From Amphritea atlantica (lineage in GTDB: Bacteria > Pseudomonadota > Gammaproteobacteria > Pseudomonadales > Balneatricaceae), in the NCBI RefSeq assembly GCF_018860855.1, contig NZ_JAHKQE010000048.1:1-36676 (forward strand): DNA of 36,676 nucleotides. Reading direction: 5' to 3'. Every line of letters starts with the position of its first letter. Positions within the stretch are counted from its first letter, which is position 1. This document shows positions 1 to 8,729 of the stretch, piece by piece. The notes beneath the pieces are model-generated. The model searched no databases. It was not told the DNA's origin and saw only the letters and a list, made by a program, of their open reading frames with translations. A program made the position numbers and the translations under genes.

Positions 1-2330
1 CTCGTAAATACTTGCCCGACATCGGCATCATCGAGCGTGTAAGTGGCGTTCGTGGCACCGGCCAGATCACTCCAGTTCACCCCATCCACGGAACGCTGCC
101 ATTGGTAGCTGAAGCTGTTGCTCAGTCCGTCTACATCGCTGATGCCGCTGGTATCGGCCATTAAAGTTTGGTCTTCTTCAGCGCTGCCGCTAATCAGCGG
201 TAATCCAACAATCGGATCGTTAATCGCGCTAACGGCATCGGTGGCGCTGCTCACCAACGGCCCTTCGGCGAAGCCCTGATCATCGGTGATGTTCACTGCG
301 ACTCTTAGATACTGCCCGACATCGGCATCACCCAGCATATATGTCGCGTTGGTGGCGCCGGCCAGATCACTCCAGTTCACCCCATCTACGGAACGCTGCC
401 ATTGATAGCTGAAGCTGCTACTGAGTCCGTCCACATCGCTGATGCTACTGGTATCGGCGGTGAGGGTTTGATCCTCTGCGGCGCTGCCGCTAATCAGTGG
501 CAGACCAACGATCGGATCGTTAATCGCGCTAATGGCATCGGTGGCGCTGCTCACCAACGGCCCTTCGGCGAAGCCCTGATCATCGATGATGTTCACAGCG
601 ACTCGTAGATACTGGCCGACATCAGCATCATCGAGTGTGTAATTAGCTCCGGTAGCGCCGGCTAGATCACTCCAGTTCACGCCATCAGCGGAACGCTGCC
701 ATTGGTAGCTGAAGCTATTGCTGAGTCCGTCCACATCGCTGATGCCACTGGTATCGGCGGTAAGGGTTTGATCTTCTGTGGCACTGCCGTTAATCAGTGG
801 TAACCCAACAATCGGATCGTTAATCGCGCTAATGGCATCGGTGTCGCTACTGACTAATGGCCCTTCAGCGAAGCCCTGATCATCGGTGATATTCACCGCG
901 ACTCTTAGATACTGACCCACATCGGCATCATCGAGTGTATACGTCGCATTCGTGGCACCGGCCAGATCACTCCAGTTAACACCATCGGTGGAGCGCTGCC
1001 ATTGGTAGCTGAAACTGTTGCTCAGGCCGTCCACATCGCTGATGCCGCCGGTATCGGCGGTGAGGGTTTGACCTTCTTCAGCACTGCCGCTAATCAGTGG
1101 CAATCCAACGATTGGATCGTTAATCGCGCTAACGGCATCGGTGGCGCTACTCACCAACGGCCCTTCGGCAAAGCCCTGATCATCGGTGATATTCACCGCG
1201 ACTCTTAGAGACTGGCCGACATCGGCATCATCCAGCGTATACGTCGCGTTAGTGGCACCGGCCAGATCACTCCAGTTCACACCATCGGCAGAACGCTGCC
1301 ATTGGTAACTGAAGCTGTTGCTCAGTCCGTCCACATCGCTGATGCTACTGATATCGGCGGTGAGGGTTTGATCTTCTTCGGCACTACCGCTAATCAGTGG
1401 CAAGCCAACAATAGGATCGTTAATCGCGCTAACGGTATCGGTGGCACTGCTCACCAATGGCCCTTCAGCGAAGCCCTGATCATCGGTGATGTTCACGGCG
1501 ACTCGTAGATATTGCCCGACATCGGCATCATCGAGCGTGTAAGTGGCGTTCGTGGCACCGGCCAGATCACTCCAGTTCACCCCATCCACGGAACGCTGCC
1601 ATTGGTAGGTGAAACTATTATTACTTAGGCCATCCGGATCACTGATACCGCTAGTATCAGCACTAAGCGTTTGATCTTCTTCAGCAGTACCATTTATCTC
1701 AGGTTGCCCACTGATAACGTCACTTGTTCCACTGATCTGACCGACCCCACTGCTCGACAACGGGCCTTCAGCGAAGCCCTGGTCATCAGTAATATTCACC
1801 ACAACCCGCATGTATTGCCCAACATCCGCGTTGCCCAAGGTGTAATTCACCTCGGTAGCACCGCTGATATCATTCCAGTTCGTGCCATCAAGGGACCGCT
1901 GCCATTGATAACTGAAGCCAGCACTTAAACCGTCATTATCGGAAATACCACTGGTATTCGCCGTTAACGTCTGACCTTCCTCGTGGATGCCATTAATCTG
2001 CGGTAAACCGTTAATCGGATCGTTCACGGCACTCACAACCTCAGTCGCCGTGCTAATCACTACCTCATGGGTATCACCGCCATCCATGTAACTAACAACG
2101 ACATTAATAACAGCACCCACATCAGCGTCGTCAAGCTGATACTGGTTACCCGTGGCGCCCGCAACCGCTACACCATCCCGCTGCCACTGGTAACTAAAAG
2201 CGCCTAAACCATCGTCATCGGATAAAGCACTGACATCCGCCATGAGGGTCTGATCTTCAACCGCAGCGCCATTAATGCTTACACCACCCTCCGGATCAGC
2301 ATTGGTGCCGGCTTGCGCGGCATAAAAACT
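1..2330 (-). repeat. Tandem 300-bp coding repeats (Ig/cadherin-like modules)
   Basis: A 300-bp unit recurs in exact register, best seen at the start of each block near positions 301, 601, 901, 1201 and 1501. A partial copy is cut by the left edge. The copy after 1501 is 303 bp because of one extra Asn codon, and two more divergent copies lie toward 2330. Each unit encodes about 100 residues with the order NDPI-GLP, EEDQTL, D-DGLS, SYQWQRS-DG, GAT, TYTLDDADVGQ, NITDDQGFAEGPL. Copies left of 1500 are nearly identical at the DNA level and those nearer the N-terminus are diverged, which indicates recent amplification or homogenisation at the inner copies. The total copy number cannot be known from this window. 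Confidence 0.95.
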
Positions 2331-4055
2331 AATAGCATCAAGGCTATCACTATTTTCCTCTAATCCAATATCTGAGCCATCAAAGAATAGCGAAGCGTTC
2401 ATCGAAGTAGCTCCATTCATTAATGTTGTTTGCGACACATTCAGGGCAAAAACATCCTGACGTTCACCCTCAACATCATCCGCGGCAACACCATTGTCAC
2501 CATCCAGCGTAACTAAAATAGTGCCCGCCGTGAGATCAACATCACTGATTGTATAATCATTTTCAACCAGCTCTATGCCGACTAACTTATCCTTAAATAG
2601 GTCATCACCAGATAGATTTTCTTCAGTGCCATCAATGAGTGTTGTGACGGTACCATTCGTCGCATTAGTGGACAGATCTCCGGGATTAAAGATATGAATT
2701 CCGTAATCATTACTGCCATCGCCTTCAACCGTGAATAAAAAAGAGCCGGCTTGCAGGCTGGTACCCCCCACAACCGTTGACTCTTCAACTAAGGTTAAAC
2801 CCGAAATATCTTTATTGGATGGGTTGGTAAATAATAAAGAAAAGGTGCCTGCGCTATAATCGCCGACACTGTCTGGGCGGAAGAGAAAAACATCTTCTTT
2901 TTTCACATCTAGGTCAGATGAATCTGAACTTTCTAATGTTTGATCATCAGCTAATGAAAGCAGTATATCACCCGCTTTTAGCTCAATCGGGGTTCCAGTA
3001 CCAATACTAATGTCGGTGGTGACATGATGAATCGCATCAATATTCGTATTTTCGTCATCAATAAAGTTTTCAATATCAAAACCCGTTACGTCGATAATAC
3101 CGCCAGTAGAAGTACCGAACCCACCAATGGAGGTCGCTGGGACAGTCACCGGTTCGAAATTAACAATATCAGTATCATTCCAAGTAACCGATTGCAATAT
3201 ATTAACAACATCCACATCAGCCTCGGTAGAAAACCAAAAAGTATCGGCCGCCAGCACTCCAGACCAACTCGCCTGATCAGCTAAGTTAATAGCCGTCGTA
3301 TCGACCTGCCCTATTTGATACTCAAGCTGCCAATCACCGCTGAGAGAAGCATCACCGGTTAAATCATCACTGGCGGCAATATCTGCCGAGGTTAGGCTAG
3401 CCAGCGCTTGTACAAAGGCTTCCCCTTCGGCTGACTGAGCAACATTACAACCGTAAATAAGAATATCGGCGCTGTCGGTCAGTGAATCTTGCCAAAGACT
3501 AAGTTGATCGGAGTATTGGCTTAGCGTATTGCTATTTAATACGCTACTACCTAATTCAAGCGCGCCATCGGAGCCATGGCTGATCAAGTGAATAGTCTGA
3601 ATCCCAGAATAACCATGTAATGCGGCAGTAATACTCTCGACACCATCATGGTCAGGATTAATAAATATCGTTAAAGCGTTTTGACTATTCGGGCTGATAC
3701 TTTCAAGTAAGGTAGCTGAGTCTGCCACTCGACTATCGACGATGATTAGCTCAGAAACGGACGTTGTCGTATTCAAGCCGTCCTCAGGATCGGCAAGCCC
3801 GACATCCGGCGATAACGATTGGGGATACTCCGCATCACCCGGTGTAAGGGAGTCCGCGGCAAAGGAATTGTCGGGGAAATCAGTCACTATGACCTGATCA
3901 AGATCAACCACAGCATCACTGCCGATATCATCCGAGAAATCCATGGCAACAGACAAGACCGATGTCACCGGATCCGCAGACAATAATAACCGAGGTTCCG
4001 CTTTCTCAAGCAGAAGGGCTGCGCTTGAATGCTTACTCGTATGTGGTTCTGACAT
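1..4055 (-). CDS. Giant LEPR-tagged DUF4347 tandem-repeat surface/secreted protein (N-terminal part, runs off the left edge)
   Basis: I translated this open frame by eye; it enters from the left edge with no stop, so about 1351 N-terminal residues are present. The ATG at 4055 has a GGAGG site four bases upstream, and an in-frame TAG lies five codons before it, which fixes the start. Residues 16-28 carry the LEPR-XLL-type tag (EPRLLLSAD) known at the N-termini of very large repetitive proteins. Residues about 102-265 resemble DUF4347, with HLISHGSDGALELG and ILIYGCNVA. A Ca-binding-like acidic, Asp/Gly/Thr-rich region follows. From about residue 580 on there are Ig/cadherin-like repeats of about 100 residues (core SYQWQRS, GAT, TYTLDDADVGQ). 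There is no classical signal peptide. Likely a secreted adhesin or matrix protein; the exact role is inferred. The three export-type genes just upstream on the same strand are the probable partners. Confidence 0.85.
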   Translation of the reverse strand, partial: MSEPHTSKHSSAALLLEKAEPRLLLSADPVTSVLSVAMDFSDDIGSDAVVDLDQVIVTDFPDNSFAADSLTPGDAEYPQSLSPDVGLADPEDGLNTTTSVSELIIVDSRVADSATLLESISPNSQNALTIFINPDHDGVESITAALHGYSGIQTIHLISHGSDGALELGSSVLNSNTLSQYSDQLSLWQDSLTDSADILIYGCNVAQSAEGEAFVQALASLTSADIAASDDLTGDASLSGDWQLEYQIGQVDTTAINLADQASWSGVLAADTFWFSTEADVDVVNILQSVTWNDTDIVNFEPVTVPATSIGGFGTSTGGIIDVTGFDIENFIDDENTNIDAIHHVTTDISIGTGTPIELKAGDILLSLADDQTLESSDSSDLDVKKEDVFLFRPDSVGDYSAGTFSLLFTNPSNKDISGLTLVEESTVVGGTSLQAGSFLFTVEGDGSNDYGIHIFNPGDLSTNATNGTVTTLIDGTEENLSGDDLFKDKLVGIELVENDYTISDVDLTAGTILVTLDGDNGVAADDVEGERQDVFALNVSQTTLMNGATSMNASLFFDGSDIGLEENSDSLDAISFYAAQAGTNADPEGGVSINGAAVEDQTLMADVSALSDDDGLGAFSYQWQRDGVAVAGATGNQYQLDDADVGAVINVVVSYMDGGDTHEVVISTATEVVSAVNDPINGLPQINGIHEEGQTLTANTSGISDNDGLSAGFSYQWQRSLDGTNWNDISGATEVNYTLGNADVGQYMRVVVNITDDQGFAEGPLSSSGVGQISGTSDVISGQPEINGTAEEDQTLSADTSGISDPDGLSNNSFTYQWQRSVDGVNWSDLAGATNATYTLDDADVGQYLRVAVNITDDQGFAEGPLVSSATDTVSAINDPIVGLPLISGSAEEDQTLTADISSISDVDGLSNSFSYQWQRSADGVNWSDLAGATNATYTLDDADVGQSLRVAVNITDDQGFAEGPLVSSATDAVSAINDPIVGLPLISGSAEEGQTLTADTGGISDVDGLSNSFSYQWQRSTDGVNWSDLAGATNATYTLDDADVGQYLRVAVNITDDQGFAEGPLVSSDTDAISAINDPIVGLPLINGSATEDQTLTADTSGISDVDGLSNSFSYQWQRSADGVNWSDLAGATGANYTLDDADVGQYLRVAVNIIDDQGFAEGPLVSSATDAISAINDPIVGLPLISGSAAEDQTLTADTSSISDVDGLSSSFSYQWQRSVDGVNWSDLAGATNATYMLGDADVGQYLRVAVNITDDQGFAEGPLVSSATDAVSAINDPIVGLPLISGSAEEDQTLMADTSGISDVDGLSNSFSYQWQRSVDGVNWSDLAGATNATYTLDDADVGQVFT

Positions 4056-4410
4056 CAGACCTCCAGTCTACTCTATGCATCAGCATGACGATCAACCTCT
4101 CCAAGCTTTTGCTTAAGAAACAACAGGCCTACTTTTTTCATCGTTAACGCCCTCTCAATTGAGGTGCGCAAACGTCATCAGAACTTCATTAATAACGCCG
4201 CCCATTTCTGGCGGATGACCTATTCCCAAACGGTGTGTAAATCACACGAAACCAAAGTCACATGGCCCTACAATGCCACTCCATTGTACTCACCATAATC
4301 GAGATCTCTGACGTTCTCTACGTCTGTACCTCTCATATTGATGATTGTTTTTTTAGGGGCTCACTCGCCTTTTCAATAAAGGGTAATAATCACCCTTTCT
4401 GCGTTTGTAT
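4056..4410. other. Intergenic leader/promoter region of the giant protein
   Basis: This 355-bp gap separates the upstream adaptor gene from the giant repeat gene, so the latter probably has its own promoter here. I see several small inverted repeats: CCTC/GAGG around 4151-4164, CCGCC-N7-GGCGG at 4198-4214, GTGTG-N5-CACAC at 4233-4247, and AAAGGGT-N7-ACCCTTT at 4378-4398. The last one sits 13 bases beyond the stop of the adaptor gene and could act as a weak terminator or processing hairpin, but it lacks a clean T tract. I see no gene in the stretch. Confidence 0.5.
4233..4247. promoter_or_regulatory. Inverted repeat, possible operator for the giant repeat gene
   Basis: GTGTG-TAAAT-CACAC is a perfect 5-bp inverted repeat about 180 bp upstream of the start codon of the giant gene. 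It resembles a shortened CRP/FNR-type site, but the half-site spacing does not match the CRP consensus, so the binding protein is unknown. Confidence 0.25.
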
Positions 4411-5304
4411 TTACTCTAACGGCGCCGCATCCTGCTCATCAGTCTTGGCAACAACCTTATCCGTAAACTTCAAGTCACATTTGATACCGGCAGGAATTCT
4501 CAGCTCAGGATTGTCCATTTCTAACTGAACACCAAATGCACTACTACCAACATCACCCACCGGATCGATTGCAATCACCCGGGCAATGCTTGCATGCTGA
4601 TCATCAATTTCTGGATACACCTGTGCCGTATGACCAATAGCAAGTTTGCCAAAATATTGCACCGGCACCATCGTCTCGATATGCAGAGGGTTCAGAGCCA
4701 CCAGCCTAACGACAGGGTCTTCATCCACATATTCCCCTTGATGCTTGAGGTTACGCTGAACAACACCATTAATAGGGCTGGAAATGATCCGCTGCTCAAG
4801 CAATGCTTTCGCCCGAGCCAACTCTAATCCTCTTATTTTCGTCTGTTCTTTAGCCTGCTTAACTGAGGCCGACGATAACTTAACCGCCCGCTCTGCCTGT
4901 TCTTTATCTTGAGAAGATGCAGCGTGGGTCAAATACACTTCATTCACTCTAGCTGAGGCGAGACGGTCATAGTTAAGATTAACCAATCCGCCATCCAGAT
5001 CTGATTTTATCGCCGCCCGTGCCTTAGCCAACTGGACCGAAGCAAGCTCTACACGATCATCAAGCCGTGCCACTCGCTGCCCTTTTGTTACCCGCTCTCC
5101 CCGTTTTACTAATACCTCGGTTATCACGCCTGGAGAAGAACTACTCAGATCAATACTCTTAGACGGACTGATAATACAATCCAGTGCCGGTAACTGATCA
5201 TTTTGTTCAGGTTCAGCCATCACGGGGGTAAAGACACTCCCCAAGCAAATAAAACAACAGATCAGTAATCTCAAATTAAACTCCTTTTTATACTTTTGCT
5301 TCAT
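4411..5304 (-). CDS. Periplasmic HlyD/RND-type membrane fusion (adaptor) protein
   Basis: A 297-residue adaptor of the biotin/lipoyl HlyD-RND family, which bridges inner- and outer-membrane transport parts in the periplasm. The N-terminus shows a basic stretch and hydrophobic core ending in VMA, a likely type I signal peptide. A first lipoyl half follows (SPGVITEVLVKRGERVTKGQ), then a helical hairpin of about 90 residues rich in Ala, Gln and Lys. The second lipoyl half (RIISSPINGVV...GEYVDEDPV) and a beta-barrel domain complete it. The frame also has a GTG start at 5316 adding four residues, without a visible ribosome site; the ATG at 5304 has AGTGG eight bases upstream and gives a normal signal peptide. 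It lies 18 bp after the M50 fusion gene, so co-transcription is likely. It is shorter than typical RND adaptors and has no RND pump next to it. Confidence 0.85.
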   Translation of the reverse strand: MKQKYKKEFNLRLLICCFICLGSVFTPVMAEPEQNDQLPALDCIISPSKSIDLSSSSPGVITEVLVKRGERVTKGQRVARLDDRVELASVQLAKARAAIKSDLDGGLVNLNYDRLASARVNEVYLTHAASSQDKEQAERAVKLSSASVKQAKEQTKIRGLELARAKALLEQRIISSPINGVVQRNLKHQGEYVDEDPVVRLVALNPLHIETMVPVQYFGKLAIGHTAQVYPEIDDQHASIARVIAIDPVGDVGSSAFGVQLEMDNPELRIPAGIKCDLKFTDKVVAKTDEQDAAPLE

Positions 5305-5322
5305 ACGATCAACCACTAAAAA

Positions 5323-7473
5323 CTAAAGCATTTTTTTAAACCAAAACTCACGCGCCCTGTAAAATAGCTCACTGACTAAGCTGTGAGGGCTATGACTAAA
5401 TTTCACATAGACCGTTTTTGCCGGTACTCGATCAGTAAACACGCCATCAGCCAAAAAAACCTCACGACTGGCCGTGGGTAGATCCAAATTAAATTGAAAC
5501 ATTGGATGTATTGTTTTTACCTCAGATTCATCCGTCATATCCACTAATATATCACCCCCATAAGCCGAACCTAAGATGGCATCCGGTAAAAAATGTATGG
5601 CTTGGGGAATCGCTCTAATGCTATTAACAGCAATACTGTGATTGGGATAACTGGCGAAACGTACCTCTGCTGTAACGCCCTTCCTCTTAAGAAGCTCTGC
5701 CTCAGCCACCGACACCACCACCTGCACCTCAAAATTTCCCGGTTGATAGACAAACCCAAGGAGTTCGCCTTTTTCCACATAACGTCCTTCAAGGTCTTGC
5801 CAACGATCAATAACCAAGGTCCCCGCTTGAGAAGCCCGAATCGACAACCCATTGATTTCCTCAGTCACATGAACGATCGCTTTATGTAACGATCCTATCT
5901 GCTCAACTAGCAATGAAGCTCGTTGCGATTCATCCAACAAGGCCGAATGGCGCAAATTCTCTTTTATGCTCAACTCTGCGTTAAGCTTATCCCGCTTAGC
6001 CAATAGATCGGGATTATCGAGAACAAAAATAGCATCCCCTTCATTGACATGTCGGCCTGAAGCATCCAACCCAGTGACAACCCCATCCGTAATCGAGCGT
6101 AACTGCGATTGCTCAGGTAAAACAATAACCCCTTTGGCCATGAATGTTGTTTTAAAAGGAATAAATAATATCAACAAGACAGTCAACAACGCCGAGGAGA
6201 TCACAACCACAGGACGTAAAACGTTCTTTTGACGACGGGCCATACCCCAAAGCTCATAAACAAAAATGCCGCAAGGTTTGAGCAACTGAATCCAAAGAGC
6301 CCAAACAGCGATACATAACCCTAGCCACAGAAAATAATCACTCACTAACGCGACGATAACCATAATAATAAATAAACGATAACACAGTGCTGCCGGTCCA
6401 TACGCCAACAACCACTTCACCTCCCTAGGCTGACAAGCAACGGGGGTTTCAACGTGGAGACCGAACACTCGACTCAACAATACCTGACGAAAATAAAGCT
6501 GAGCCCTAGACGCAAGATTTGGTACTTCAATCCAATCTGAAAACAGATAATACCCATCGAATCGAAGCAAAGGATTAGCGTTAAATAGGATAGTGGATAA
6601 TGATCCCGTTAACGCCACAATAAAGCCTATCTCCTGCAATACGGTTTGTTCACTCACACACCAAACAAACAATCCTACGGCCGCGAGAAACATCTCAGCC
6701 ATAACACCGGCCGCAGCCACCAGCATTCGCTGCCGTTTATTCGAAAAGTGCGAGCTATCCGATGCATCCACGAAAGGCACAGGAATAAAAACCAGCAACA
6801 TCAAACCGGCTTTTTTTACCCGCCCACCGCCTTTCCACACAGCTAAACCATGGGCTATTTCATGAACCAGCTTTAACACAGGGTAAACGACCCAAAACCA
6901 AAAAATATAAGCCGGATCCGTCGCCCGCATCTGTAGATAGGCATACAGCTCTGTCTTATGATCTAGCCATAGAAAGACGCCCGAGCTAATCACCAAGCAC
7001 CAGGTCACGGCAAAATAAGGACTAAAAAGCAAAGGGCTCAGCGGTGATAACCGCCGCAATAGTGGATCAGGATTGAAGGTAAAAAAAACGAAACTCACGG
7101 GGTTAAATGGCCGTTTAGCTTGATTTGGCTGGCGTTCAACGAGCGTTTCTGTACCGTTGGCCACGGGTATAACAATCCCTAGCTCGATTAACCGAGCAAT
7201 CTGCTGTGCCAGCTCATGCTCAGAGACGGAGATCTCCTCATTCAGACAGATCTGTTGCAGACTCGTACGACCATTTAAACGCTGTAAAATGGTTCGTGTC
7301 AGATCATCAATGCGGTATTGATTTTCAGTATCGGCGGCTTGAATCAACCACCAAGACACGCCACCATCAACACGGTGGCTGAACTTAATACCCTGCACGC
7401 AGGTTAACTGGGCATTTTTCAACTGTTCCCACAAACCGTCCGCTGTGGTTAGTCCTATAGTCTGTTCGGTCAT
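5323..7473 (-). CDS. PqqD-like / site-2 (M50) metalloprotease / HlyD-like fusion membrane protein
   Basis: A three-part membrane protein of about 716 residues. Residues about 10-105 look like a PqqD-type peptide-binding (RRE-like) winged domain: aromatic-rich strand, YRIDDLTRTILQRLNG, then a helix pair ending at LIELGIVIP. Next is an M50 protease domain with HEIAH near residue 205 and the second metal motif NANPLLRFDG about 95 residues later, set among several membrane helices. After a membrane helix (VVVISSALLTVLLILFIPF) comes a HlyD-like lipoyl/beta-barrel part (ITDGVVTGLDASGRHVNEGD). Both zinc motifs are intact, so an active intramembrane protease is expected. The ATG at 7473 overlaps the upstream stop as ATGA; two further in-frame ATGs (7488, 7482) exist. 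Family knowledge: such fusions often sit beside DUF4347/LEPR proteins. The substrate is inferred to be the giant protein. Confidence 0.85.
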   Translation of the reverse strand: MTEQTIGLTTADGLWEQLKNAQLTCVQGIKFSHRVDGGVSWWLIQAADTENQYRIDDLTRTILQRLNGRTSLQQICLNEEISVSEHELAQQIARLIELGIVIPVANGTETLVERQPNQAKRPFNPVSFVFFTFNPDPLLRRLSPLSPLLFSPYFAVTWCLVISSGVFLWLDHKTELYAYLQMRATDPAYIFWFWVVYPVLKLVHEIAHGLAVWKGGGRVKKAGLMLLVFIPVPFVDASDSSHFSNKRQRMLVAAAGVMAEMFLAAVGLFVWCVSEQTVLQEIGFIVALTGSLSTILFNANPLLRFDGYYLFSDWIEVPNLASRAQLYFRQVLLSRVFGLHVETPVACQPREVKWLLAYGPAALCYRLFIIMVIVALVSDYFLWLGLCIAVWALWIQLLKPCGIFVYELWGMARRQKNVLRPVVVISSALLTVLLILFIPFKTTFMAKGVIVLPEQSQLRSITDGVVTGLDASGRHVNEGDAIFVLDNPDLLAKRDKLNAELSIKENLRHSALLDESQRASLLVEQIGSLHKAIVHVTEEINGLSIRASQAGTLVIDRWQDLEGRYVEKGELLGFVYQPGNFEVQVVVSVAEAELLKRKGVTAEVRFASYPNHSIAVNSIRAIPQAIHFLPDAILGSAYGGDILVDMTDESEVKTIHPMFQFNLDLPTASREVFLADGVFTDRVPAKTVYVKFSHSPHSLVSELFYRAREFWFKKML

Positions 7474-8729
7474 GGCAGCCATTGCCACGTTTTAAAGCGA
7501 AGCCATTGAAGCAGCGGACCAAACAAAACCTCACCTAACCGTTTGCGGCCTACGGTAATATCAGCAAACCCTTTCATTCCTGGTCGAATATCGGAACTCC
7601 CCTCTCCTTTTATATGACCTTCAACACGATAAAAACGTTGTCCTAATTGAGCCGTAAATACCGATGATACCGAATCTAACACAACCGGATAGGCGCGATT
7701 CCCTAGGCCTGTTAACAATATTTCGCCTTTATCGCCGCTGCTGACATAGCGAATATCGGCTTCATCTACCTCAAACACGATCCGATATTGCCCCACCGGC
7801 GCCATTTCAAACAGTACCTGCCCCTGTTTCACCACAGAACCGATGGCCCGCCCCATATCACCGCTGATAATCTGCCCTGTTATTGGAGCCCGTAGCGCTA
7901 ACCGATTTAGCTTTTGCTGTAATAGCCGAATATCAATCTTGGCAATATCACTCTGCAGAGAGAACTGCTGTGCTTCTGCATAATTAAGTTGAGATAGCGC
8001 TTGGCGATGCTGTTTTTCAGCCACCGCCACATCATTTTTCAGTTGGTCGAGTTGTAACCGAATGTCGGCATCATCGAGAGAAGCAATCAGCTGCTCCTGC
8101 TTAACAAGCTCACCAGCCTGCACATCAATACTCTTAATAAAGCCGTCCATCGGAATCGTGATCGAGCGTTGCACACTGCCTTCAACGACGACGGGTGACT
8201 TAATTGAATGATCGACTGGCAAATACAAACAGAACATGAGAAAAAGCAGCCCAGCCAACAGGTATAAACGGTAAGATCTAGCTTGACCGTAAAGACGTTG
8301 AAATAAAGGATTAGAGGGCTGTTGAACCTGAACTAAAGCGCTCGGAGACGATAACTGAGTATTCACCGGCACTTTGCGAGCCAGTAGCTGGTACCAAACC
8401 AGACTCCAATCGATCAGAGAGAGTTGATACCGCGGATTCACATCGGCGCCTTGAAAACAGGCTAAAAAGATCAACCGTTGACCGTCAGGGCCGATAAACT
8501 GCTTACTAATGACACAGAATGAATCATCATTCGCATTAAGGTAGCTAATCACTGGGTTATCGCTGTTTGCCGCCAGATCCACCTGCGGGAGAAAAGGATC
8601 CAAAGCGTCATCCTTATCCGCAGGCCAACAGCCGATCCGCTCAGGCACTCCCTTTGCAACCGAGAACACCGCCGCCAATTTGACCCCGCTCAACATCAAG
8701 CAAACGGTTTTCAGCCAATCATTTAGCAT
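7470..8729 (-). CDS. Membrane-anchored HlyD-like adaptor with N-terminal cytoplasmic domain
   Basis: A 419-residue protein and first gene of the export-type operon. Residues 1-about 130 form a globular domain with no membrane segment; its pattern resembles a GAF-like sensor domain but I cannot assign it surely. One transmembrane helix follows near 154-172 (LYLLAGLLFLMFCLYLP). The rest is a HlyD-type periplasmic part: first lipoyl half (PMDGFIKSIDVQAGELVKQ), a coiled coil of about 60 residues, second half (RAPITGQIISGDMGRAIGS), and a beta-barrel ending in RPGMKGFADITVGRK. It lacks an associated ABC exporter. Its stop overlaps the start of the M50 fusion by four bases, showing translational coupling. 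Inferred to carry signals or substrates across the inner membrane together with the other two adaptor genes. Confidence 0.8.
   Translation of the reverse strand: MLNDWLKTVCLMLSGVKLAAVFSVAKGVPERIGCWPADKDDALDPFLPQVDLAANSDNPVISYLNANDDSFCVISKQFIGPDGQRLIFLACFQGADVNPRYQLSLIDWSLVWYQLLARKVPVNTQLSSPSALVQVQQPSNPLFQRLYGQARSYRLYLLAGLLFLMFCLYLPVDHSIKSPVVVEGSVQRSITIPMDGFIKSIDVQAGELVKQEQLIASLDDADIRLQLDQLKNDVAVAEKQHRQALSQLNYAEAQQFSLQSDIAKIDIRLLQQKLNRLALRAPITGQIISGDMGRAIGSVVKQGQVLFEMAPVGQYRIVFEVDEADIRYVSSGDKGEILLTGLGNRAYPVVLDSVSSVFTAQLGQRFYRVEGHIKGEGSSDIRPGMKGFADITVGRKRLGEVLFGPLLQWLRFKTWQWLP

Noticed and set aside
402-1508. Plus-strand reading frames of 68 codons repeated every 300 bp
   Set aside because: They are antisense shadows of the minus-strand repeat protein; they recur only because the coding repeats recur, and have no ribosome sites or independent conservation.
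1-2330. CRISPR-like array
   Set aside because: Units are 300 bp, contiguous and in frame with a coding sequence; there are no short direct repeats with unique spacers and no cas genes.
4411-8729. Ordinary RND or type I ABC efflux pump
   Set aside because: Only adaptor-type and M50 proteins are present; no RND pump, ABC ATPase or TolC is encoded here.
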